NCBI GenBank assembly: GCA_027445725.1
Contig: DAIAVG010000116.1
Location: forward strand, 1-5,106
DNA length: 5,106 nucleotides
Direction of reading: 5' to 3'
DNA from: Acidithiobacillus sp.
Lineage (GTDB): Bacteria; Pseudomonadota; Gammaproteobacteria; Acidithiobacillales; Acidithiobacillaceae
Both the position numbers and the translations under genes were made by a program. Of this stretch, positions 1-5,050 are shown piece by piece. Each line of letters starts with the position of its first letter. Positions within the stretch are counted from its first letter, which is position 1. The notes beneath the pieces are model-generated. The model did no database searches. It saw only the letters and a list, made by a program, of their open reading frames with translations, and was not told the DNA's origin.

Positions 1-417
1 GCTGGCGGCATGGTGCTGATGATGCTGGCTTTTAACATGTTGCAGGCCAAGTCCAGCCGCTATGTCCACACCCCGGAGGAGGCTGCCGAGGGTATGCAGA
101 AAGAGGACGTTGCCGTGGTACCGCTCGCCATCCCGCTACTGGCAGGGCCGGGCACCATGGTCACCGTCATCATCGCCCATCACAAAAATGCGTCGTGGCT
201 GGCCAGCGGCCTGTTGATCGTCGATATATTGCTGATTGCCGGGGTGGCCTATGGGGCGCTACGCCTGGCGCAGCCCCTGTCACGTCGGCTGGGGGTAGCA
301 GGCATCAATATCTCTACCCGTATCTTCGGGCTGGTGCTCGCCGCTATTGCCGTGACCTTTATCGCCAATGGTCTGGCGGCGCTCTTTCCTGGGCTGGTAC
401 ACGTCCGCGTTCCTTGA
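1..417 (+). CDS. MarC family integral membrane protein, 5' truncated by window edge
   Basis: The frame is open from base 1 to a TGA at 415-417, giving 138 residues. MarC/YchE-family proteins are usually a little over 200 residues, so roughly the first third lies outside the window. The family signature PLAIPLLAGPGTM is clear at about residues 41-53 of this fragment. Three hydrophobic stretches look like membrane helices: about 37-57, 65-85 and 108-128. MarC proteins are polytopic inner-membrane proteins of uncertain function. The old link to multiple antibiotic resistance is not supported for the family, and transport is only suspected. The gene ends about 200 bp before the sulfur-oxidation genes and probably belongs to a separate transcription unit. 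Family membership is secure; function is not. Confidence 0.9.
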   Translation, partial: AGGMVLMMLAFNMLQAKSSRYVHTPEEAAEGMQKEDVAVVPLAIPLLAGPGTMVTVIIAHHKNASWLASGLLIVDILLIAGVAYGALRLAQPLSRRLGVAGINISTRIFGLVLAAIAVTFIANGLAALFPGLVHVRVP

Positions 418-468
418 GCGGTGGTCGGAACATCTCCAGGCAATCCCCAAAAATACCGGTTATTCTGA

Positions 469-490
469 GCCGCCGTTTTGAAATTGCGGC
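469..490 (+). terminator. weak terminator-like hairpin after marC
   Basis: GCCGC at 469-473 is the reverse complement of GCGGC at 486-490, with a 12-nt loop. A moderately T-rich stretch (ATTATTGTATTTG) follows directly. It lies about 50 nt after the MarC stop codon, in the right place to end that transcript. The stem is only 5 bp, the loop is long and the T-run is interrupted, so this is a tentative call. Confidence 0.25.
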
Positions 491-618
491 ATTATTGTAT
501 TTGATTTGCCTATAGATTAATTATATTTGCCAGGACTCAGCAATAGGCTATTTTGCTTAGTATAAAGAGAGCGGCAAGGTGGGTCTTCCCTATTGCCCGA
601 CACAAGATGGAGGAGCGT
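491..618 (+). promoter_or_regulatory. AT-rich leader with promoter-like elements ahead of the sulfur gene set
   Basis: The stretch 491-566 is strikingly AT-rich against the GC-rich coding DNA on both sides. The best -10-like hexamer is TATAAA at 561-566, but no good -35 sits 17 nt upstream. TTGATT followed 15 nt later by TATATT, and TTGCCA followed 16 nt later by TATTTT at 550-555, are alternative weak pairs. A perfect odd palindrome, AATAG-G-CTATT, lies at 542-552 just upstream of TATAAA and could be a regulator site. No GG-N10-GC sigma-54 element was found here. That a promoter for the 619-3987 gene set lies here is inferred from position and composition. Confidence 0.35.
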
Positions 619-882
619 ATGGAAGCCATCACTTATATAAACCCAATCCTCAGCCCGGACCTGGGCTCCCTATCGATCCGTAGTCTGTTGCCCGACGATG
701 CCCTGTTTTGGAGCATCACCAGTACCGTGGCCATTCTGTTCATGGCGATCGCCTTGTATTTGCAGCGATTGCAACATCATGGCTGGCGCTGGCTGCACGC
801 AGCCGTAGCAGATGCACGGATTCCAGTGACATTTTTCGCAACAGATGTTTCGCCCATTTCCGGAGACCCTTTTTATGTTTAA
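619..882 (+). CDS. small single-pass membrane protein, unknown function
   Basis: This encodes 87 residues. The ATG at 619 is preferred over the in-frame TTG further upstream (553) because GGAGG at 609-613 lies 5 nt before it. One strong hydrophobic segment, about residues 29-49 (around ITSTVAILFMAIALYL), predicts a single membrane helix, followed by a basic, Trp/His-containing stretch (about 50-60). There is no typical signal peptide or cysteine motif, and I do not recognise a family. The stop codon overlaps the start of the next gene by 8 nt, so the two are probably translated together. As the first gene of the set with an excellent ribosome binding site, it is likely real and may anchor or assist the exported proteins encoded downstream. 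That role is inference. Confidence 0.6.
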   Translation: MEAITYINPILSPDLGSLSIRSLLPDDALFWSITSTVAILFMAIALYLQRLQHHGWRWLHAAVADARIPVTFFATDVSPISGDPFYV

Positions 883-1345
883 AAAACTATTCTTTCTCTC
901 TGCCCTTGCCTGTCTGGCCATAGATACGGCCAGCGCCGCGCCGATCATAATCAGCGAATCTTTTGCCATGCCTGCGGACATTGCCGCCGTCAAAATCAGC
1001 CAGCAACTGACGGAGCGCCACTTCAAGGTCGTGAACGACCTGAATGTGCTGCCCCGCATCCACAAGGGCAACCCGCAGCTTGCCGCCCGGATTCCTCCGG
1101 AAATCCAGGCCGAGCGGCTGTTGGTCGTATGCCAGTCCAGCGCCATTGTCGGCTACCTGCGCACCGACCCCGCCGCCACCAGTCTCTGCCCGCTCACCCT
1201 ATCGCTGGTCCAGAAAAACGGTAAAACAACCGTCTACTATCTCCAGCGTGGCGAATTGCTGACGGGTAGCGCTCCGGCGCGGGCGGTCGCGCAGAAAGCC
1301 GATGCATCCGTTTTAGATGCCCTGCATTCCGCCCAAAAGCAGTAG
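875..1345 (+). CDS. exported DUF302-like protein
   Basis: This encodes 156 residues from ATG 875, with GGAGA at 862-866 as ribosome binding site. An N-terminal signal peptide is visible: MFKK, a hydrophobic core to about residue 16, then ASA before AP, giving likely cleavage after residue 21. The mature part has the DUF302 pattern: a helix (about 36-48), FKVVNDLNVLPRIHKGNP (about 50-67), a strand (RLLVVCQ, 81-87), GYLRTDP (93-99), and a strand region with LCPLTLSLVQKNGKTTVYYL (first residue 104). DUF302 proteins are small alpha/beta proteins often found near sulfur or metal genes, without a settled function. Two cysteines (C86, C105) remain in the mature protein and could form a disulfide or bind sulfur. 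The gene overlaps the preceding one by 8 nt and is 34 nt from the next. The exported nature is well supported. The DUF302 match is by eye and moderate. Confidence 0.75.
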   Translation: MFKKLFFLSALACLAIDTASAAPIIISESFAMPADIAAVKISQQLTERHFKVVNDLNVLPRIHKGNPQLAARIPPEIQAERLLVVCQSSAIVGYLRTDPAATSLCPLTLSLVQKNGKTTVYYLQRGELLTGSAPARAVAQKADASVLDALHSAQKQ

Positions 1346-1379
1346 ACGTTGTAGTTTGGCACACCAAAAGGAGAGGACC

Positions 1380-2192
1380 ATGAGCAATGAGCAAAATCTG
1401 CTGAGTCGTCGCGACGCCATGAAACATGCATTGTGGGGTGCTGGAGCCCTGGCCGTGGGTGCCGTGGGTGCCCAAACAAGCGCCGTAGCGGCCGGCCTGA
1501 GCGGGAACCCTGGCAACTTGTTGCCCGCTGGTGCCAGGAGCCTGAAGGAACTCAGTGAACGCTTGGCAAAAACGCCGCGGCGGCGCGACTTTAAAACGGT
1601 TCCCATGATTCTCACCAACCCCGACCAATGGGATGACGCGGCTTTGCGGGAGATCATCCACTATGCCGGCGGCCCCAAACAGGCCTGGGATAATACTGAC
1701 GTCTCCAGTCCTTGGCTGAACTTGATGCGCAACAGCATGAATGTACAGGTCTGGTCGTTCAACCATCCGGATTTCCTCTGCGTATCGGCCACCCATGGCA
1801 CCGCCCACTGGGCCCTGTACGATGATTTCATTTGGAATAAATATCTGGCGCAGATGACCGGCGGAAAATGGAAAGGCAATGAGTGGATCAAAGAACCGCC
1901 GGCGGCGGTCGCCGACCCGGCCAACTTTGAGAACCCGGAAGGACCTTTCTCTCCGAGGGATAACAGCGTGACGGTATTGCAGCGACGCGGCGCCGTTTTC
2001 CTGGGTTGCCACAACGGGATATGGGAAATTACCGAGGGATTGATCAAGAAAGGCATCAATCCCGATGGCCTCACCCATGAGCAGATGGCGGCCGAATTCA
2101 CCAACCACCTCATTCCCGGTGCCATCCTGACACCCGGCGTAGTGGGCACGTTGCCGGAGCTTCAATTGGCAGGCTTTCAGTACGCAAAATAG
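1380..2192 (+). CDS. Tat-exported protein with DsrE-like C-terminal half
   Basis: This encodes 270 residues from ATG 1380, preceded by AAGGAGAGGA at 1368-1377. The N-terminus carries a twin-arginine signal, SRRDAMK at residues 9-15, then an Ala/Gly-rich core (17-32) and a probable AVA cleavage site near 37. This implies export of an already folded protein, possibly with a bound group or partner. The C-terminal part resembles DsrE-fold proteins: a strand leading to Cys in VFLGC (C210), a long helix with an insertion (about 212-240), then LIPGAILTPGVVGTLPELQ and a final GFQYAK, the usual helix and edge strand. A second cysteine is C134 (DFLCVS). DsrE-type proteins carry sulfur on a Cys at about the position of C210, so a periplasmic sulfur-binding role beside DoxDA is plausible. 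Such genes are often annotated misleadingly as 'transcriptional initiation protein Tat'. The Tat signal is clear; the fold is inferred by pattern. Confidence 0.8.
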   Translation: MSNEQNLLSRRDAMKHALWGAGALAVGAVGAQTSAVAAGLSGNPGNLLPAGARSLKELSERLAKTPRRRDFKTVPMILTNPDQWDDAALREIIHYAGGPKQAWDNTDVSSPWLNLMRNSMNVQVWSFNHPDFLCVSATHGTAHWALYDDFIWNKYLAQMTGGKWKGNEWIKEPPAAVADPANFENPEGPFSPRDNSVTVLQRRGAVFLGCHNGIWEITEGLIKKGINPDGLTHEQMAAEFTNHLIPGAILTPGVVGTLPELQLAGFQYAK

Positions 2193-2201
2193 TAAGAGTA
2201 T

Positions 2202-2262
2202 GGCTTAAGCCCTATCCCAAAGGGAAGTGATCCACGCACTTATTAGGGGGGCACGGCCCCCC
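2202..2262 (+). promoter_or_regulatory. intergenic RNA structures before doxDA
   Basis: The 90-nt gap between the Tat protein gene and doxDA holds three inverted repeats. GGCTTAAGCC at 2202-2211 is a perfect palindrome. TCCC-AAA-GGGA at 2215-2225 is a small hairpin. GGGGGG at 2246-2251 pairs with CCCCCC at 2257-2262 around a 5-nt loop, giving an all-GC stem that ends 8 nt before the doxDA ribosome binding site (AGGAG, 2271-2275). No T-run follows, so it does not look like an intrinsic terminator. It could protect a processed 3' or 5' mRNA end, or set the ratio of expression of the two genes. The structure is seen; the role is inference. Confidence 0.5.
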
Positions 2263-2282
2263 AGATCATCAGGAGAAAGATC

Positions 2283-3365
2283 ATGGGCAGTGCAACGAGC
2301 GTGAACGGTAGGACGTATCAAGTGGATAGAGGATGGCGCCTGGCGGCGATGGGGCTGCTCGCCGTGCGCTTTGTGCAGGGTTGGATTTACTGGGGCGGCG
2401 GCTCCCGCCGGTTTATTTACGGGCCGCAAAAACTGGATGCTTGGGGTGGCGGGCACTGGATGGCCTATAAATTTCAGACGGCCATGCCGGGTGCCCTGCT
2501 GGGCACGGAGCATCTCGTTTCCTTCCTGCTGCAGCATTTCGTTCTTCTCTACGTCGGGGTAATTATCTTCAGTTTGGTAGAACTGTTTGCGGGGTTCATG
2601 CTCATCACGGGCCTGCTGACGCGCATCGCCGCCCTGACCACCATCGGCTTGTCCTTCGTGCTCATGCTTCTTTTCGGTTGGCAGGGAGCTACCTGCATAG
2701 ACGAATGGACCATGGCTGCGTCGAACTTTGCGATGGGCGTGACCCTCCTGTTGGTGGGTGGGGGCGCTTATTCCCTGGACAACTGGCTCTTGGCGAAAAA
2801 GCCCGGTCTGGCACAAAAAGGATGGTTTCGCTGGATGGGCGGCAGTTTGCCTTTGCCTCTGAGCGACCAGGGGTATAAGAAATTCGCGATGGTGCTCTTT
2901 TGGATAGCCGTCGCTTTCATCGTCGGCACCTATAGCTACTATCGCGGCTCGGTAGTCACCCCATTCCACGGCGGCCCCGTGAGCCCCTCCAAACATCATT
3001 GGTCCCTCGCTAACGGCCGCCTGCAAGGGGACGGAACCGTGACTTTCCATGCCTATGTGGACGCGGGCACCCCCGAAGCGCCATCCAACGTGCTGCATGT
3101 GGCACTCGTCAACACCCGGGATGGCAGCGTGGTTGAGGAATGGGATAGCACCAAGCTTGCCGCGTTGCCCCCAACGGCCTTGAAAAACGACTACGATTAT
3201 CAAAAAATTCATATCGGTAAATACGGTATAACCGGGCCGGTGGGTTCAAAGGCTACCATTACCCTGCCCCCGGCGACGAGCAATCTGAAGCTGCCGACAG
3301 GTTCTTATACGCTCAAACTGGATTCGGTGAATGGCAGCGTCTGGACTATACCCTTGCAACGCTGA
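2283..3365 (+). CDS. doxDA: thiosulfate:quinone oxidoreductase, DoxD-DoxA fusion
   Basis: This encodes 360 residues from ATG 2283, with AGGAG at 2271-2275, 7 nt upstream. The N-terminal part (about 15-170) is DoxD-like: hydrophobic segments near 19-36, 84-111, 116-133 and 147-164, with RFVQGWIYWGGGSRR at 29-43 and an ELFAGFMLITGLLTR stretch at 100-114. A further hydrophobic segment (about 200-218) leads into a C-terminal DoxA-like extracytoplasmic domain (about 221-360) rich in beta-strand sequence, ending in a SYTLKLDSVNGSVW stretch. In Acidianus ambivalens DoxD and DoxA are separate subunits of the enzyme that oxidises thiosulfate to tetrathionate and reduces quinone. In Acidithiobacillus they occur fused in one chain, as here. 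The preceding Tat protein and the following TlpA-like gene suggest partners in sulfur handling. Length and domain order fit a complete fusion with no sign of damage. It might also act on a related sulfur compound. Confidence 0.9.
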   Translation: MGSATSVNGRTYQVDRGWRLAAMGLLAVRFVQGWIYWGGGSRRFIYGPQKLDAWGGGHWMAYKFQTAMPGALLGTEHLVSFLLQHFVLLYVGVIIFSLVELFAGFMLITGLLTRIAALTTIGLSFVLMLLFGWQGATCIDEWTMAASNFAMGVTLLLVGGGAYSLDNWLLAKKPGLAQKGWFRWMGGSLPLPLSDQGYKKFAMVLFWIAVAFIVGTYSYYRGSVVTPFHGGPVSPSKHHWSLANGRLQGDGTVTFHAYVDAGTPEAPSNVLHVALVNTRDGSVVEEWDSTKLAALPPTALKNDYDYQKIHIGKYGITGPVGSKATITLPPATSNLKLPTGSYTLKLDSVNGSVWTIPLQR

Positions 3366-3468
3366 TTTGGAAAAACAGCGCGAACAGCCGCCGGATCGCC
3401 CGCGTCCCACGAGTTAACCACTTTCTTGAATAGTAAAAACGGGGGCTATTTTTTTGGGGACATCCATC

Positions 3469-3987
3469 ATGTCGAAAACCATTTGGCCGATGACCAAAGT
3501 GGCCATAGTCGCCCTCATCGGAGCATTCTTGCTTTGGATTAGCCTTATTGGGCCGGTTGTCCACAAATCCGATGTGGTAACGACGCCCATTCCACTTGTG
3601 AATGGCCAAACCTTGGATTTAAAGGTGCTGCGCGGCAAGGTCGTGGTATTGAATTTTTGGTCTCCTGACTGCCCGCCTTGTATCCATGAACTGCCCGAGC
3701 TTGAACGGCTTTATCAGTCCTATCGGTCACAGGGGCTGGTGGTGGTGGGCATCGCCACACCCGGATCATCCAAATCCAAAAGCCTCGCCGCCGCCGCCAT
3801 GGCCCAGGTGACCTATCCCTTGTCTGTGGATCAACGTGGCACCATCGCCCGTGCCGTGGGCGGCATAATGGTCACGCCTACGCAGGTGATCATCGATAAG
3901 GAAGGGCATGTGATCGACAAATACCAAGGCGTCGTTTCCGGGCAGGAGCCGATGGACGAGATACTGCGGGCATTACACCAGAGGTGA
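3469..3987 (+). CDS. membrane-anchored TlpA/ResA-like thioredoxin-fold protein with CPPC motif
   Basis: This encodes 172 residues. ATG 3469 is chosen because GGGGA at 3456-3460 lies 8 nt upstream; an in-frame TTG at 3454 would overlap that site. Residues 10-30 form an uncleaved signal anchor, leaving a thioredoxin fold outside the membrane. The domain begins with PLVNGQTLDL (42-51), then GKVVVLNFWSPDCPPC (56-71) with redox cysteines C68 and C71, and the helix IHELPELERLY (72-82). The cis-proline loop is VTPTQVIID (135-143), with P137. The family reduces or exchanges disulfides in periplasmic proteins, for example in cytochrome c maturation. The usual WCxPC context is replaced by SPDCPPC, which may shift redox potential or substrate. 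It lies 103 nt after doxDA in the same direction, suggesting a task in thiosulfate/tetrathionate metabolism, such as keeping partner thiols reduced; that role is inference. Confidence 0.88.
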   Translation: MSKTIWPMTKVAIVALIGAFLLWISLIGPVVHKSDVVTTPIPLVNGQTLDLKVLRGKVVVLNFWSPDCPPCIHELPELERLYQSYRSQGLVVVGIATPGSSKSKSLAAAAMAQVTYPLSVDQRGTIARAVGGIMVTPTQVIIDKEGHVIDKYQGVVSGQEPMDEILRALHQR

Positions 3988-4041
3988 GTACTGAGCCCAA
4001 AATGGTATGAAGCCGTCGCACCAAGGCGTCGACCGCGTGGC

Positions 4042-4440
4042 CTATCCCAGCAAGGCGGCGGGTGTGGTCGGCAGTCCGGCACAGACCCACTCATCCATGC
4101 CGCCGACAACATTATATACCTCGCAGCGGACATCCCTCAGTATGTCCAAAGCGCATTCCGCAGCCTCACAGGAACGGTTCCCGCTGCCGCAAATAAAGTA
4201 CAGATGGAAATAGCCCGTGTCCTTGCGGTAGCTCACGACTTTTTCCAGGTCGCAACCGAAATGAGCGTTATCTACCAGCATGTCGTCGCGAATCATCTTC
4301 CAAGGGATCAGGTGTGCGCCTGGTATTGGCCCGTATAGCGCATATTCCTCCGGACAGCGCACATCAATTACCGCCGAATTGCAATCGTCCAGCGCAGCAA
4401 AGGCCTGTTGACAAGTTGTTTCTTTGATTATGTAGGACAT
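4042..4440 (-). CDS. single-domain rhodanese-like sulfurtransferase
   Basis: The minus-strand ATG at 4440-4438 gives 132 residues ending in TAG at 4044-4042. Rhodanese marks are plain: AVIDVRCPEEYALYGPIPGA (23-42) covers the CH2A-type segment, and FICGSGNRSCEAA (82-94) is the active-site loop with catalytic C84 in a six-residue CGSGNRS loop, typical of thiosulfate-type sulfurtransferases. GGMDEW (113-118) is the usual C-terminal motif. No signal peptide is seen from this start, so it is probably cytoplasmic and moves sulfane sulfur from thiosulfate or a persulfide donor to an acceptor thiol. A GTG at 4488-4486 would add 16 residues, including a basic stretch; neither start has a strong ribosome binding site (only AGG close to the ATG). 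It converges on the TlpA-like gene with a 54-bp gap, so it is a separate transcript from the doxDA set. Extra cysteines (C10, C20, C29, C63, C91, C96, C106, C120) are numerous for such a small protein. Confidence 0.88.
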   Translation of the reverse strand: MSYIIKETTCQQAFAALDDCNSAVIDVRCPEEYALYGPIPGAHLIPWKMIRDDMLVDNAHFGCDLEKVVSYRKDTGYFHLYFICGSGNRSCEAAECALDILRDVRCEVYNVVGGMDEWVCAGLPTTPAALLG

Positions 4441-4571
4441 GGGGCCTGACTCACACAAGTATGCACGGGAGCGGCGCTGCCCTGGCACTTATCTTTGCAA
4501 ACCGGAGTTCCCCGGAACATCAGCCCGCCGCCCCTGCGCTTTTCAATGTTTCGCATAATATCAACCAGCAT
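4428..4571 (-). CDS. possible Cys-containing micro-ORF overlapping the rhodanese start
   Basis: A minus-strand ATG at 4571-4569 opens 47 codons, ending in TAA at 4430-4428, 13 nt inside the rhodanese gene in another frame. The translation starts MLVDIMRNIEKRRGGG and contains FRGTPVCKDKCQG followed by two more cysteines, a CxxxC arrangement of the kind seen in small metal-binding peptides. The overlap would allow coupled translation with the rhodanese, which lacks a strong ribosome binding site of its own. Against it: no good ribosome binding site, short length, and no recognised family. A shorter start (ATG at codon 18) is also possible. Tentative. Confidence 0.2.
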   Translation of the reverse strand: MLVDIMRNIEKRRGGGLMFRGTPVCKDKCQGSAAPVHTCVSQAPCPT

Positions 4572-4575
4572 AATA
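4553..4575. repeat. 8-bp direct repeat in AT-rich region upstream of the rhodanese
   Basis: GCATAATA occurs at 4553-4560 and again at 4568-4575, 15 bp start to start. On the minus strand this reads TATTATGC twice, and each copy contains a -10-like TATTAT. It is the most AT-rich part of the area upstream of the rhodanese, so it may mark its promoter or a regulator site. No convincing -35 hexamer pairs with either copy. Confidence 0.3.
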
Positions 4576-4708
4576 AGCACCGAAAATATTGCCGACTACA
4601 AAGACATCCGACATCCAACAAGGCTCCACGAGGAATGGGATGGAGAACGCGCCGGAGTTCTGAGTCTAGCACGGCAGTGACGAACTACTAAACCCACTAT
4701 GCTCGTAT

Positions 4709-4974
4709 TTACTGGGATACTTGTGGATCGCCAATAATAAGCTTCGGTCCGTATACTGGATACTGGTAGGTACCGTAGAGAAAGGGCTTCTGATCCGCAA
4801 AGAATTTATCCATGCGCGCATTCAGCGCTTGTTCACGGCTTGGTTACCACTGTCGATTTGCGGAGTATATTGCGGAGCTGGCCCTTCGGGCGGGGTTTGT
4901 ATCTTTGGACGGATCGTCAGCAGCAGTATGCGCTGCAGGCCCAGCCCTGAGACCGGCGGCACAGTAGTCCACAT
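4709..4974 (-). pseudogene. possible frameshifted small gene, unknown family
   Basis: On the minus strand, ATG 4974-4972 (preceded by AGGA, 4 nt spacer) opens a 50-codon frame ending at TGA 4824-4822; its end reads QIDSGNQAVNKR. In another frame an open stretch at 4843-4709 encodes 44 residues ending in TAA, including ALNARMDKFFADQKPFLYG and YPVYGPKLIIGDPQ. Both read like natural protein, and the second is far more protein-like than its reverse strand. Adding one base near 4824-4832 would join them as QAVNK-ALNARMDKFF, giving a chain of about 87 residues. This suggests a single-base deletion, or a sequencing error. I do not recognise the family. It would run divergently from ettA. Confidence 0.3.
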
Positions 4975-4991
4975 CAAATCCTGATTTGCGC

Positions 4992-5043
4992 TACACTGGG
5001 GCAACTCCGCCCCTTGGCGGTCTGAACCCACTCTCTGGATGGA
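4992..5043 (+). promoter_or_regulatory. ettA leader: -10-like site, hairpin and weak ribosome binding site
   Basis: TACACT at 4992-4997 resembles a -10 hexamer, with a poor -35 candidate TCCACA at 4968-4973 (18-nt spacer). Downstream, CCGCC at 5007-5011 pairs with GGCGG at 5016-5020 around a 4-nt loop, in what would be the 5' untranslated region. The ribosome binding site is weak (GGATGGA, 5037-5043), 7 nt before the ATG. The hairpin may also lie in the leader of the divergent remnant. Confidence 0.3.
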
Positions 5044-5050
5044 AAACAGC

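Larger units (their letters stand above)
4441..5050. other. 610-bp region without a confident gene between rhodanese and ettA
   Basis: I see no complete, convincing gene here. The part next to the rhodanese (4441-4600) holds the micro-ORF candidate and the GCATAATA repeats. The part 4600-4705 shows no supported feature. The part 4709-4974 carries two minus-strand frames that look like one gene broken by a frameshift. The last 75 bases contain the ettA leader. Open frames on the plus strand here (for example from TTG 4721 to TGA 4984) have unremarkable translations and look like the reverse of the minus-strand remnant. No tRNA, insertion sequence ends or CRISPR repeats are visible. Confidence 0.5.

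Noticed and set aside
875..916. Lipoprotein signal in the DUF302-like protein (Cys13)
   Set aside because: The residues before Cys13 (Ala-Leu-Ala) do not fit the lipobox, and an ASA-AP cleavage site further on is a better match.
1194..2165. Long open frame antisense to the Tat/DsrE-like gene
   Set aside because: It is the reverse of a well-supported gene with a signal peptide and ribosome binding site, and its translation has no recognisable domain or start signal.
2205..3212. Long open frame antisense to doxDA
   Set aside because: It is rich in His, Gln and Arg as expected for the reverse of a membrane-protein gene, and it opposes a recognised DoxDA fusion.
3435..3460. Terminator between doxDA and the TlpA-like gene, suggested by the T-run at 3449-3455
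   Set aside because: No GC-rich stem precedes the T-run; only an A/T pairing is possible.
3454..3468. TTG start for the TlpA-like protein
   Set aside because: It would lie on top of the GGGGA ribosome binding site that fits the ATG at 3469.
3988..4041. Bidirectional terminator between the TlpA-like and rhodanese genes
   Set aside because: The convergent gap contains only a short GTCGAC palindrome and no stem with T-runs on either strand.
4483..4499. Sigma-54-like promoter (TGGCAC ... TTGCA) on the plus strand
   Set aside because: The GG and GC dinucleotides are 11 nt apart, but sigma-54 promoters need 10. No gene starts within a useful distance on that strand.
4721..4984. Plus-strand 87-codon frame in the gap before ettA
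   Set aside because: It starts with TTG without a ribosome binding site, and its translation is less protein-like than the opposing minus-strand frames.
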